Assembly: GCA_905220665.1 (NCBI GenBank)
Contig: CAJNAR010000157.1
Span: 530,504-594,503, forward strand
DNA: 64,000 nt
Direction: 5' to 3'
Source: Albugo candida
Taxonomy: Eukaryota; Oomycota; Peronosporomycetes; Albuginales; Albuginaceae
The notes beneath the pieces were generated by a model. The model did no database searches and had not been told where the DNA came from. It was given only the letters and a program-made list of their open reading frames with translations. Below, piece by piece: positions 10,641 through 21,575 of this stretch; positions within the stretch are counted from its first letter, which is position 1, and the number at the start of each line of letters is the position of its first letter. Made by a program: the position numbers and the translations under genes.

Positions 10641-12110
10641 AAGCCAGTTATGGATGGACTACCAGCTGCATTTTATTAGCTTGATACGGAAACGTTTGGC
10701 GAGTGTCTGAAAATCATGTTCGAATATTATCTGGAAAGAGGAATTTTACTTCGATCACAACGCCACTCAGCAATCACACTTTTATACAAGAAAGGATCAC
10801 GAGGTGATCCTGGCAACTATTGACCGATCGCACTTTTTTGCGTCGATGTGAATTTACTTCCAGAAGTTTGGCGTATCGATTGCAACGTTTTTTGACAAAA
10901 TTGATTCATCAAGATCAGAAAGCATTTGTGCGAGGAAGGTCGATGCATCACCATATTCGACATCTCACCGACATCCAAGACTTGGTCACTCATCGTGGGG
11001 AGAAAGATTAAACGAATTTTCTCGACTTTGAGAAAGCTTATGATAGAGTCAATTGGACGTACATGTTTCGAGTTTTGGAAAAAATGGGCGTTGGAAAAGT
11101 TCTATCGACTGGGTTCGTCTATTGTACACCAAATTGAAGGCGCGGTTGATGATTAATTAAAATAGTATACCGTCCATTACAACACCGTGGAGTGAAACAA
11201 GGCGATCCTCTCTCAGCATTACTTTTTTTGATGTCGATCGAAACTTTGGGAAATGTACTTCGACAACATGAATAAGATGGCTTTTGGATAAATAGATCGA
11301 CTGTCGCAACTGGTTTACCTTTTGCGAACGATTTGACATTCATTTCAGAGACACCAAATCGTGTTTTGCCACAGCTTAAACTCGTTCAGGTTTATTGCGA
11401 TGGATCTGGTTCGAAGCTCGACTGGGTCCGGATGATTCGGTCAAGTATTTGCGCATGAAGTTCGCCTAGTCACCTACTCATTCGATGGTTATTTCAGCTC
11501 TCGACAAGCGTTTTTACGATGGGTTTGGTGTATGGTTTCGACGTGCACGAAATGTCTGTAGTCGAAAACTGCTTGTGCAGACGATGTATTATCCCGTCGG
11601 TAACATCACACGATGCAAGTGGACACAGTAGCAGAGACTGTTCGACAGTCGCAGTCGATGCTAAATCGATTTGTGCTTAGTCGAAAACAGAAAAATTATT
11701 TAATCACGTTCACTTTATCAGCAAAGAATTCAATACCTTCGTCGACAATATAGTGGAGTGGGAGTTTTTTTTGGTGGACTGACTGAAGCTACAACGAATC
11801 CAATTCCTTCAGCAGCTCGCATGCCATGCGTTGACAATTATTCCTGCGAATTGTGAAACTGCTTCGACAGAATTATTACAAGTTATCCAACCTCTGTTTG
11901 GACCACACAAGCCGACGGACATATTCACCATCGCACCACATCGACATGGCAAATGGCGTTTAATTGGAGAACACATCTTCTTGGTGGAAACACGCATTTT
12001 AAAATGAGGCATCAGATGGATTGGAGCATTAAAGATTTCATTTTTAATGTTATACAATGCCGTCAGTACTACATGGAAGAACCGATGTGGTTGTACTCGG
12101 ACCAAGGATT
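10641..12110 (+). mobile_element. LINE-A, 5' portion (decayed L1-like retrotransposon)
   Basis: This stretch aligns with LINE-B (from about 34807) over most of its length, for example ATGGATGGACTACCAGCTGC. It encodes reverse transcriptase blocks including ITLLYKKGSRGDPGNY and LIHQDQKAFV, broken by stops and frameshifts. The catalytic FADD box of LINE-B reads FAND here (about 11324-11335), so the copy is dead. It ends abruptly at 12110 where copia-A begins, and resumes at 16742. Confidence 0.8.
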
Positions 12111-12277
12111 TAGAAATACCCCTGCCTCTGTGTTTCAGTGCAAATGGGAAAATTGTTAGAAAATCTTATCATATGAAGTTCCTATATATCCCGTCCGCAT
12201 ACAAACTACAGCATCGCGAACGATGTTAAACAGCACGGTTGTTGTATGACGTCATTCATATCGGCCATCTTCTAACA
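12111..12277 (-). repeat. Copia-A 3' LTR
   Basis: It matches the other LTR at 16575-16741 with many substitutions; shared blocks include CTGCCTCTGTGTTT and ATATCGGCCATCTT. Read on the minus strand it begins TGTTAGAAGATGGCC and is preceded by a polypurine tract (AAAAAAAAAGGA, at 12279-12290), as expected for a 3' LTR. Confidence 0.8.
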
Positions 12278-12289
12278 ATCCTTTTTTTT

Positions 12290-12850
12290 TGGCCGTGTTG
12301 TGACTTCTGCAAACTCACGAGTGCGTGCAGGCCGGCGAGCTTGCGAGAATCGAGCGCCTTCGTCAATCTGTCGGCGATCATCTAATTTGACGTTATTCAG
12401 TGGGGTACAATAACCCCACGTCCCGCTTGATCACACACGAACTTCACCCATATGTCGATGTTCTTTGCTTTAGCAGGTGATGACTCACCTTCCAGGTTCT
12501 TGATCGCAGCCTGATTGTCAATCATGATTGCCATCGGTATAGAAATGACCAAGCCCAGCTCCTGCAGCAATTGACGGAGACGAAGTAACTCTCGTGCCGC
12601 GTCAGAAGAAGCGACGAATTCATCTTCCGTCGTGAACAGCGAAACAACAACCTATTTCCTGCACATCCAGCTGAAAATCATGCCATTTTTTACCACGACG
12701 TCTCTGGTCGACAACTTCCGATCCGCCTCGTCCGATGCAAAATCTGCATCGCTGAAGGACTCAAGATTCAGCGGAGGCCCATTGCTAGGGTCAGCGACCA
12801 TGTGGATTTTGAGTGTCTTGCTCCCCTTCAGGTAACGTACGATGCGATTT
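12290..12850 (-). pseudogene. Copia-A RNase H domain (broken)
   Basis: Minus-strand translation gives copia RNase H blocks across frames: FSDADFASDEADRK, a TxDEFVA block in place of the usual TAEAEL, IMIDNQAAI, and IADRLTKAL near the 3' LTR. Stops interrupt it. It ends about 15 bp from the polypurine tract. Confidence 0.75.
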
Positions 12851-13118
12851 TCAATATTCTAATCGCGAAAAACTTGGCTGATGTGTCTGTATTGTTGCCT
12901 TATGAACAGAGAAAGCAGTGTCAGGACGGGCGCAACGTGACAACTATAGCAGACTGACCACAAGAGATTGAAAATTCCTGACTATTGACTGGACTTAACT
13001 CCCATGAACTGGCAGCAAATCTTCATTAACCAAGGATAACTCCTAGCTATCGTCACCAATATCGTGCGCAAGTCCATCCCAGAAGCACAAAGAGGATGAT
13101 CGATCGCCTCTTCCTGAT

Positions 13119-14010
13119 TTAGGATGTATCCACCTCACTAAATAGTGTTGATGCGCATTCTCCAAGCTGCTTGATGGACAAGAACGAAAGAGTTTTGAAG
13201 AAATCTTGAATCAACTCAGCATTTGTCTTTGTTATGAGAGGATCATCTACATGTACCCCAACCACGATGATGTTCTCGTCAATAGCCTTGTAATAAAGGC
13301 GCATTTCCGTGATACAGCGCCCATATCCAGCTTCAATAAGTTTCATACGAAGTAATTGCTTCACAATCGACCGGCCTACTTAAAAATTTATAGTGTCTTC
13401 TACAATTTCAGCACAAGTTTACTGCTGCTTCCAGCTCCAAACCCTTGGAGCTCTTGAAGTGTAAACACCATCCCGCCTGGTACATATAGATAAATGCCCA
13501 GCCATTTTCTTTGTCTCCCTGGGCATAGACGTTTGGTACGTCGCCATGGTGAGAAGGAACGCCTTAAATAACCACCAAAGCCAATACAAATTACACCGTT
13601 GACATGTCCATGACTGCGGCAAAACTTGGAAAGGAATCAACTACAAAATTTTGCTCATTTCCCCTAGTAACGAGTCGAGCTTTGAATCTCTCAATTTGCC
13701 TTCGGCTTCAGTATTCGTCTTGAAACCTACTTGCTGTGCAGCACATTGCTGCCATGAGGTCCTTCAATGACTCTGAAAACTTCTAGGCGAATCAAAGCAG
13801 ATATTTCTTCTTTTATCGCTTTATTCCATTCTTGTGCCTTGGAGCTCTTCTTTGCTTCGCCATACTTAGCTTGATTCCGCTCGACAATGTGGTTCACCAC
13901 TTTTTCAGATATCTCCTTTTGCTAGCCTAGCCAGTAATCATCAGAATTATTGTTGTCGAGCGCGCCACATACTGTGATCTCTGCCGAGCCTTTTTCTTCT
14001 TCAATTTCGT
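13119..14010 (-). pseudogene. Copia-A reverse transcriptase (frameshifted)
   Basis: Pieces of copia RT lie in different minus-strand frames. At 13119-13364 the sequence includes the catalytic box as VHVDDPLI (usual form YVDD). At 13419-13640 the block corresponding to the DVxxAYxxG region of RT is split between frames. Several stops separate these parts, so no enzyme can be made. Confidence 0.7.
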
Positions 14011-14199
14011 AACGGCGTGAGTTACTGGATCTGCAGCATCATCTGAAAAGGCAATTGTCTCGTCATATCCTTCTGACGTCTCACCTCTATCGACTGAAGT
14101 CCACGCTGAACATGCGAGTTTTGTACTGCAGTCAAAGTCTCGATATTCTTGACATGCTGAGTAACAATGACCAACCTTTCCTTTTCTAAATAGACGAAA

Positions 14200-14870
14200 A
14201 ATACCTTCATCTCATCACTCTTGCCGATGATTATTCAACTTGCGCTCGCTTTTGTAGAGAATTCTTGCGCGGTCTCTGTACACAGTACCTGTTGCGCCAA
14301 AAGCCACAATCGAACTCAAATCTGGTACTTTCCCAGTCCTATTTGTGTTAGAGTGGGTCGGGCTTCGATTAAGCACACACGCTGCGTACTTCACGGCATT
14401 TCCCCAGAAATAGTACGTCAATCCACACGCGATCATCATGCAAATGGCCAAGGTTAAATGACTCCTGTGCATCCACTGCATTTCCATTCGACGTCTGGTC
14501 TCTAGACTCAGAGATTGACGTGTAACACCGGTGTTCTTGCAAGATTATCGATATTTTTATATTCTTCACGGCCATCAGTGCGAAAAACATGAACTTGGCA
14601 GTTAATCATTTTCTCGAAAAAGTCTAAAAATGTTTTGATTTCTTAGCTGCCACGACCTTGGTCCTGGCTAGAAAAATGCGCAATTTGACTTGTGGTTAAC
14701 GAAAATTATCAGGCATCGATTATCCGGTCGATCCTTCGGTGTCATCTGTCTTTCCAAGTCACTGCATATTACTCCTCAAATTCTTGGCCGTGTCTTGCTT
14801 CGACTGATCGTTCTTTGTCTGCTTTCCCTGCGCGCATGTTGAATACTGGGACGTTCCTTGTCATTTAGCT
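14200..14870 (-). pseudogene. Copia-A integrase core (broken)
   Basis: Short frames at 14215-14487 and 14369-14590 carry copia integrase-like sequence, for example YFWGNAVKYAACVLNRSP, which corresponds to the conserved WxEAxxxAxYxxNRxP block. Position between the pre-integrase piece and RT fits the copia order. Confidence 0.65.
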
Positions 14871-14901
14871 GTATCCCTGATTGCGGGTCTTTAGACATCC
14901 G

Positions 14902-15417
14902 CTAGATAATGTCATACCACAAATGGGTCATACGTTGATGGAACAGCATCAGAGTGCCGACTTGCATGTCTTTATCATCACTGGCAGTCAATTCTTCATT
15001 ACTTACCTCCTTAATTACATCAAGTGAGCTCATGATTGGGCGGTTCGATTCGGCTTGAACCACTAGCGCATTATCGTTCATTTGTACATCAAACGCTGCC
15101 GCACCAGTCTTGAAATTTACAAGTGACCGAAAACCATTTACATATGACAGTTTAAACACCTTTTGCTTCAGTTTTCCATACGATATAATGTTCCTCCTGA
15201 TCAATGGGGCAAGGTGGACACGGTATGAGGAACCCCAACCACAGTTACATGAAGCAGAGCTGAAGCAACCATCGTGACATGAAGCGATTTTTCCATCTAG
15301 TAACATGCACTCGCTTTCACAGTCACGAGGTTCTTCAAGCACTCTCTCGTCGTTCACAAGATTTCGACAGGAACTCCTGTCCCAGAATCTATTGATCTTA
15401 AACAACTTTTCGATCAT
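14902..15417 (-). pseudogene. Copia-A protease to pre-integrase fragment
   Basis: A 171-codon frame. Its end, LMLFHQRMTHL, matches the gag pre-integrase motif (LWHxRLGHL type) that precedes copia integrase. It sits downstream of a zinc-knuckle remnant near 15470-15520 (CYNCNKSGQIALNC, with the usual His replaced by Gln), which marks the end of gag. Confidence 0.7.
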
Positions 15418-15459
15418 GAGCTACAGCGAAAGTCATATATACACAACGTTCGTGTCCTT

Positions 15460-16570
15460 TTTCTCTTTCCACGACAATTGAGTGCAATTTGTCCAGATTT
15501 GTTGCAATTGTAACAAGTTCGCGTATCGTTTCGTGGCGGTGCTGCTACTACATGAAGCACGACATCCTTCCCGGTAGCCTTTCCATCACGCACATCAGAT
15601 TCGATCGCTTGCGCAAATGCGCTAGCTCATCGGTGTTTCGCAAATAATTCACACGATTCTTATCGTACTTGTCCATGAGCGCGTGTCGGAGGTCAGTTGA
15701 TGCGTACTGGACGATATTTCGAGCACTAGAACGCTTCAGGTCCTTTCTCGCGCTAAGCAGCCTGGTTGCTTGAGCTTGAGTGATAGTCGTCCGAACAGTC
15801 TGGTGAAAACATTCCATGATGTATTGAAGCGTCTATTGCTGCTACCACCAGATTCCTAGTTGCTTGTGGTAATACTGCTACGCGGCGCCACTCAGGTAGT
15901 GACCCAAGAGGTCAGCCTTGACTTCTGACCACTCGAAACCACACGCCATCTGAGCCAACACTAGCTGTCGAACGAAACGATGACCCCAATCCAAATATTC
16001 AGAACCTAGCCCTTCGAAGAGCTCCTTTCTATCAAATGGGCGAATGCAATAGACACTCTAAGTCCAACCAACTGAGAAGAATTATTATCTGAAGGTACGT
16101 TGGGCGGTATGGATGCTTGCTGCGGCACCTTAGTCTGAGGCACTGGTTGACCTTGCCTCTTGGCTGCATATTCCTGATGCTGACGGTACATCGAGCTCTA
16201 TAAAAGTGGCACCCTTGGTACTGGGCCTCGGACAGGTGGCGTCGTGTGCAGGAGCGCACTCAGCTCCATGCGCGACGAGCCAAAACTTCTTCCAAACGCA
16301 GACTGAAATACACGGAATTCGTGAGCGCCCTTGATGCACTCGTCTTCTTCTCTCTTGAGCCGTGATATCTCCAGGTGACTCATTGATCTTGCATCGCTTT
16401 CAATGACTCTAGTATCCTAAGGATCACATCACTGGAGGGACCTCTCACCTCGCGAGCATCTATCCCTGCACTCTCGCTGGGTGAATATATGTCGACCCGT
16501 ATGCGGCAGTCTGATGTCATTTGCGTGTCCTCGGCGCGCGTGGATACGACAGACGTCTTTGAGAGCATAA
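15460..16570 (-). pseudogene. Copia-A gag (frameshifted)
   Basis: Gag begins immediately inside the 5' LTR with MLSKTSVVSTRAEDTQM at 16568 on the minus strand, and continues in overlapping frames (16130-16339, 15548-15817) to a degenerate CCHC knuckle near 15500. Multiple stops break it. Confidence 0.6.
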
Positions 16571-16574
16571 CCTA

Positions 16575-16741
16575 TTAATTCCTGCTGCCTCTGTGTTTAA
16601 GTGCAAAAATGTGAAACTGCTATCAAATGTTATCATGAGCATTTCCTATGTATCCTGTCCGCATACAAAATTCAACATCGCGCACCATTTTAGATAGCAC
16701 GATCATCAAATGACGTCATACATATCGGCCATCTTTCAACA
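16575..16741 (-). repeat. Copia-A 5' LTR
   Basis: Partner of 12111-12277. On the minus strand it starts TGTTGAAAGATGGCC and ends just before the gag ATG. The inner border is approximate because the two LTRs have diverged there. Confidence 0.75.
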
Positions 16742-18082
16742 GAATTACATCATGAAGCTGCTACTCGTAATACGAGTACGGAGAATGTATAGTACAATCT
16801 TGGAATGGTGGGTGAACCTTATCAGACGTTTCGTAAATCATTTGCTACATTTTTCGACATCCGAAGTCTTCAAGACGTTTTTCGAGAAAGTGACACATGG
16901 CCAACCAAGGAAGATTTCGTCGACATTTATTACAACGACGAAGAGCTGAACGCATCGGATATGGACGAAGAAAACTTATTGAGTCGAATTGACAATGAAG
17001 TCACTAAGGTATTACAGCGTATCCACTCGACGATTGGTGTTATCACCACTTGAATCCAACCAAACAAAACTGGCAACTCGTTTTCCGCGGTAACACAAAG
17101 CACGGATGGAAAGCATTATTTTCCATCTATTCCACGCTCTCAACTTTCACGAATCGTCGGGAAACCCTCTCCAACCAACCAAGCGTCATCCGATATTGAC
17201 GCATTGGCCATGACGGGAGCGATCGCACGCACAGGATTCAGAACATTTATGGCTACATAACGGCATCTTTGTAAACGTGTCGTACCAACTATAGAAGATC
17301 TACACTTTCGCTGGCCTTTAGGATGTTACCCGTTCGATCTCTTTTCTAAATTTCAAAGAATATTCAACCCGACATTATATTGTGCACACAACTTTCGTGT
17401 GGCGCAGTTGAATACGATCAACATCTCTTTCACGAGTGCGATAACAAATAAAAATAATTGAGTGAGCTTTGACTAGTTGGGATCAGTTTTGCTCATCACT
17501 ACCACGTTAGACGCATATTGCATGTGCAATTGTGCCAGCACTACGGTCGGCATAGAAGGAATACCCGCAAATCATATCCGATTTATGCCTTGAATTGTAA
17601 GCGGGGACGCTGCAATTCGTCTGGACCGGTCGAAAATCGACGTTTTTTCGATCAGCGATTAGTAACTCCGACAGTTCCAGCACTTTCCAGGATTCACATC
17701 ACGTTTGTTGGGCCCTTTCGGTAATTTTAAAGACAGTACTACGATTAAGACAAATGCATTCGGCTTGCAAAGATGTTGGATCAACTCGCAACGCAAAGAT
17801 CACTCGGTGATTTGTTGAAAGTCGAAGATTATTTACTGCAGGCACGACACAGGCAAGTCGAAATGCAAGTGCAACTCAAATCCTAGTTCTAGTTGGAAGG
17901 CTCTGTTCAGCCTAGTATGGCGTCCACCAATTTGCGCAACACGATAATTTTGGACAGTTCCAAATTTATATCATTTCCACGCTGGACACAGTCTCGTATT
18001 GTGGTGGTGGAAGCTACCGCAATACAGGACTATCAAGGAGAGGACCTATTATCATCTTTCAGAGGTACTTTCACGAAACGTT
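16742..18082 (+). mobile_element. LINE-A, 3' portion
   Basis: Continues the LINE-A alignment to LINE-B (about 36343-37708), resuming at GAATTACATCATGAAGCTGC. It encodes the region after RT, including WPTKEDFV, and a zf-RVT-like zinc-binding block (CTQLSCG then HLFHEC) near 17390-17440. Similarity to LINE-B ends at about 18082, after ACGAAACGTTTTTT, which fixes the 3' end of the family. Confidence 0.8.
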
Positions 18083-20255
18083 TTTTCCAAGGACTACGGT
18101 GCACGGCACTTATGACCATGAACAGGTGAGTGAATGACCAAATTCTGAAAATTAATCAATACAAAGGGGTCTCACCACTTGAATGGACCGATTCAGTAAT
18201 GTATAGGGGTCCTACCACCTGAACCATACTGAACGAGGCTTTGCCACTGCATCCGAGCTTCTGTGCTTCACTCCCACATTGCCGCGTCCTACTAAACCTC
18301 ATCAAAAAATGAAGGCTAGGTCCAAACTGGCTGTGGAAAGTAAGCCTCGAAAGATGGAGGATCGTGCTTTGGCTGTGTCTGATAGCTCTGATGAGCCAGC
18401 TGTAGTTCACACGACTAGTACTTGTTTCTGAGTGAGGGATAGGACGCTGAAGAAGAAGAAGCTGAAGGCGTTGCAAAAAACATTCAAAGAACATTTCTGG
18501 CGACATTGAGAGACGCGTAGCCAGTCGCATCGTGGAATAGACCTTCGCGCTAGTTGATAAATCGACACGCACCGCAAGATAAAAAACCGCCGCAAACAGA
18601 CGAGCTACCGATGGTTGCTGACCTCTGACTAACTACTGGGAACATGGTGAAGTGAGCACAAACCAGGCTGATGAAGCGCAAGCAACGGAGACCGAAAATG
18701 TTCAGGATCTTGCACCAGACAGTGATGAAGGAGACGAGTCTCTGTGGTCAGAGAGAGCACTGGACACTGCCATTGACGAGTTCTTGGATGCCATTCCATT
18801 GGAAGAACGTCCGGGTTCACTACCACTAAAAATCCTCATGAGGCGAATGACGTTTGTGTGGTTACGATGCTACAGGAGTAGACCCTTATACGATACTCCT
18901 GCTCTCATCAACACTTGTTGAATCGCTGAATCGTTTGTTCGGCACTGAAGAAGATAATGCCTGGTCAATGTCGCAGCTTCCCGGTATCAAATTTGCTGCG
19001 ATAGGTTTTGGCAATCAAACTATGCGTGCGAACTTCGTAATATAATTAATCATAATAATAATTTTTTCTGTAGCTGCGTTGATCGTCGGAAAGCGCAGCC
19101 ACATCAGAATTTCGTAGAATAAAGTGACGGCAAATGTAAAAGCATAAGACGGTAGAGTAGATGAATTTGACGATGAAACGAATGGACACGAAGAGAAGCA
19201 GCGTTTGCTATACCAATTAGATGCACAACGCAACCCAGAAAAATGTGACGTGCGTTTATCACCAGTAAATGAAAAACTGAGTTCTTTCGTATAAATAAGA
19301 AGTAGAAGGAGGTGCATCCACGACTAATCATATAGGAACTCAAACAAAATAAGCTATTCTAGTTCCACTTATAGAGGTAAGCAATGATGGCCTTTTATGC
19401 AGATCTAAACGATCCAGCGAAACGATAAGTTACTTGATGGTCCTGTTCGATGCATGTAAGAAAAGAATCGAATCAAGTATCGTGTGGCTGATGACTAGAT
19501 CAAGCGGAGTCTTTCCATACGCGTCATTGTGAAAGTGTATTACCATGTATGTATTTGGTTTCTCGGTAAGCATTGTAAAAGATTACTACTCCCTGTACCA
19601 TTCATGCTTGCAAAGTCCGTTTTAGATAATTCGTAGCTTTGCCTGTTCGTTTACTAAACGAGGTGTGCAATCTTACTGTAATGGTGAAAACGATTACTTT
19701 TGCCGTTCAGCATGAATATTTGCGAAAACATAGATAGAATGCACGTGCTGCTGAAGATGATGATACGAGTTTATATGGTGCACCTTAAATCGGACCGATT
19801 ATCTGAGAAAAATCCTCCGTAATGTCAGCAAATAGCCCTATTGGATAAAAAGTGAGAGGCGAACTTAGGACCTAAGTTGACAAAAGCACACTTTTTGTTA
19901 AGACTCTGCTTCTAAAGTATTGACTAAGCAAGGTGAATGATTACGTAAGCTCTCAGCTGTAGAAAGTTGCAAGTTTCCTTACATATTCTCAAAAGACAAA
20001 TCATGAAGTAAGCTATTTTATATAAAATCCAAGTTGTTAACCTAACGAGGCAAAGAATATGATTACGGTAGTGGACACCTATGTGTCTTACCTGCATGTT
20101 TACGGTTCGCTTCCATGCTCGCAAAGTACGCATTCGATACTTCGCAGACGTTACCAATCTATTGACTTAGCGAGGTGTGCAACGTCTTGTGCCACTTCCC
20201 AAAGTGCAGCCTAACCCAATGAACTGGTGGTTTTAACCACCATGAAAGATTGAAA
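18083..20255. other. Intergenic region with a decayed acidic ORF
   Basis: No intact gene is seen. Near-repeats GGGGTCTCACCACTTGAA (18168) and GGGGTCCTACCACCTGAA (18208) lie at the left end. A protein-like, acidic stretch follows at 18652-19045. Two diverged copies of a sequence of about 75 bp, both containing CGAGGTGTGCAA, occur at about 19590-19670 and 20105-20185. The remainder is unremarkable. Confidence 0.45.
18652..19045 (+). pseudogene. Unrecognised acidic ORF with a frameshift
   Basis: Two overlapping frames read as one protein with a shift near 18855: first an acidic part (DSDEGDESLWSERALD, IPLEERPGSLPL), then SLNRLFGTEEDNAWSM and FAAIGFGNQTMRANF. Upstream, 18300-18480 also gives lysine-rich protein-like sequence (KKKKLKALQKTF). 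I do not recognise the family. It may be a gag remnant or a dead host gene. Confidence 0.3.
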
Positions 20256-21573
20256 CAGTAGCCTACAAAAAGTATACGTTATTTTTCATATGAGGGTTAA
20301 ATTATCGCTTCAACCTTGATAAAGAATCAATTTTTTGATGATCAAATAGCCACAATGATTCTAAAACAATGTTCAAGGCTGACAATGAAGTCTATTAGAA
20401 GTCGTTGCTACAGTATTTATATTCCGGAATTGTAGTGTTCGTCGAAATTGTGCGTGCCATTAGGGAGGGTTTGCCAGCGAGTTGATCCACCATTGGCAGC
20501 AAGAACAGCATCCATTCGTCTTGGCATTGACTCTACTGGACATCGAAGCATCTCGAGTGATACCTTGCGGTATTCCTCACCAAGTATGGTAGCCATTTCT
20601 TCTACGTTTTTTGGCCGGCGCGGTTCTGGATGGCATCTTCAAGATGCTTCCACAGGTTTTCGATGGGGTTGAGAGTAGGACTTTGGGCAGGCCATTCTAG
20701 CTTTGTAAGCGACCGCTTTTCACGCCAGGTCTTTGATGCACTACTACAGTGGACTGGCGCACCATCCTCCATTAGGATTAGGTCTTTCTTGTCATCCTGG
20801 TAGTCCATCCATGGTCCAAGTGCAGCGTCATAGATCAGATTGACAAAGTCGGTGGCAGTGCGATGTTGGGCTGGCATGATGACCATCTGTAGAATCCTCT
20901 AACCAGCAAAAGAACCCCAGATCATCACCGAGGACCGTCCACTCCTAAATACTGGCGCCAAACACTCAAAATTGAACTAGTCATCCACGCGACGCCACAT
21001 AACAGCCTAACGAGAATTCTTGCCAATCTCAAAGGTGAACTCGTCGGTCTAAATAACCTTCTTTCAGTCCTCTATTGTCCAATTTTTTAATTCCGAGCAC
21101 AAATCAGTCTCTTAACCTTGTAACTATCCGTCAAAAAAAGCTTCCTGGCGGCAATGTGGCTATTTAAGCCCATTTTATGGAGGGCGCTACGGATTGTTCG
21201 CGATTTATGCTAGTGGCACGTGCCGGTTGTGCATCACAGTGCGCCCAATATACCTGCGGTCCCGTTCTGAGAGCTTTGGTGGTCTTCCTCTTGACTTGGT
21301 ACCCTCCACCGTACCCCTTTTAAGCCAGTTCTGTAACACTGTCGAAATGGTTGACTGGGTTAACCCTTTTTGGGCAGTGATTTCTCGCTGTTTCAAACCT
21401 GCCTGATGCAATCCGACAATGAAAGCTTTCTCCTCAGTGCTTAAACAAAGTGTCTTCATATTTCACAAATGGTTTGATGTCGGAAGCACAAAGTAATATG
21501 GCTAGATAGTCTCTTATCTTATTTTCTGTGGTGTGGATTTTAGAAAATAACGTATACTTTTTGTAGGCTACTG
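20256..21573 (-). mobile_element. Tc1/mariner (DD34E) transposon with intact 30-bp TIRs
   Basis: Terminal inverted repeats of 30 bp match perfectly (20256-20285 against 21544-21573; start CAGTAGCCTACAAAAAG). A TA follows the right end, but the left neighbour is AA, so the TA duplication is damaged on one side. The length of 1318 bp is typical for Tc1 elements. The transposase is on the minus strand and interrupted, so the copy looks non-autonomous now. Confidence 0.9.
20602..21459 (-). pseudogene. Tc1/mariner transposase (interrupted)
   Basis: The N-terminal part (21459 to 21205) carries the paired helix-turn-helix DNA-binding region, with LKQREITAQKGLTQSTIS and the GRPPKLS linker typical of Tc1. 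A stop follows. The first catalytic Asp is in TDEFTFEIG near 21030, next to a stop codon. The C-terminal part (20886 to 20602) has LMEDGAPVH and NPIENLW, with exactly 34 residues between the second Asp and the Glu, so it is DD34E. Stops and frame changes between the parts preclude a functional enzyme. Confidence 0.88.
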
Positions 21574-21575
21574 TA

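Larger units (their letters stand above)
12111..16741 (-). mobile_element. Copia-A: decayed Ty1/copia LTR retrotransposon inserted in LINE-A
   Basis: A complete copia layout on the minus strand: 5' LTR (16575-16741), gag, pre-integrase, integrase, RT, RNase H, 3' LTR (12111-12277), about 4.6 kb. All coding parts carry stops or frameshifts. LINE-A sequence stops at 12110 and resumes at 16742, so the insertion splits the LINE. The flanking five bases, ggatt and gaatt, are a possible target duplication with one mismatch. The LTRs are clearly diverged, so the insertion is old. Confidence 0.85.
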
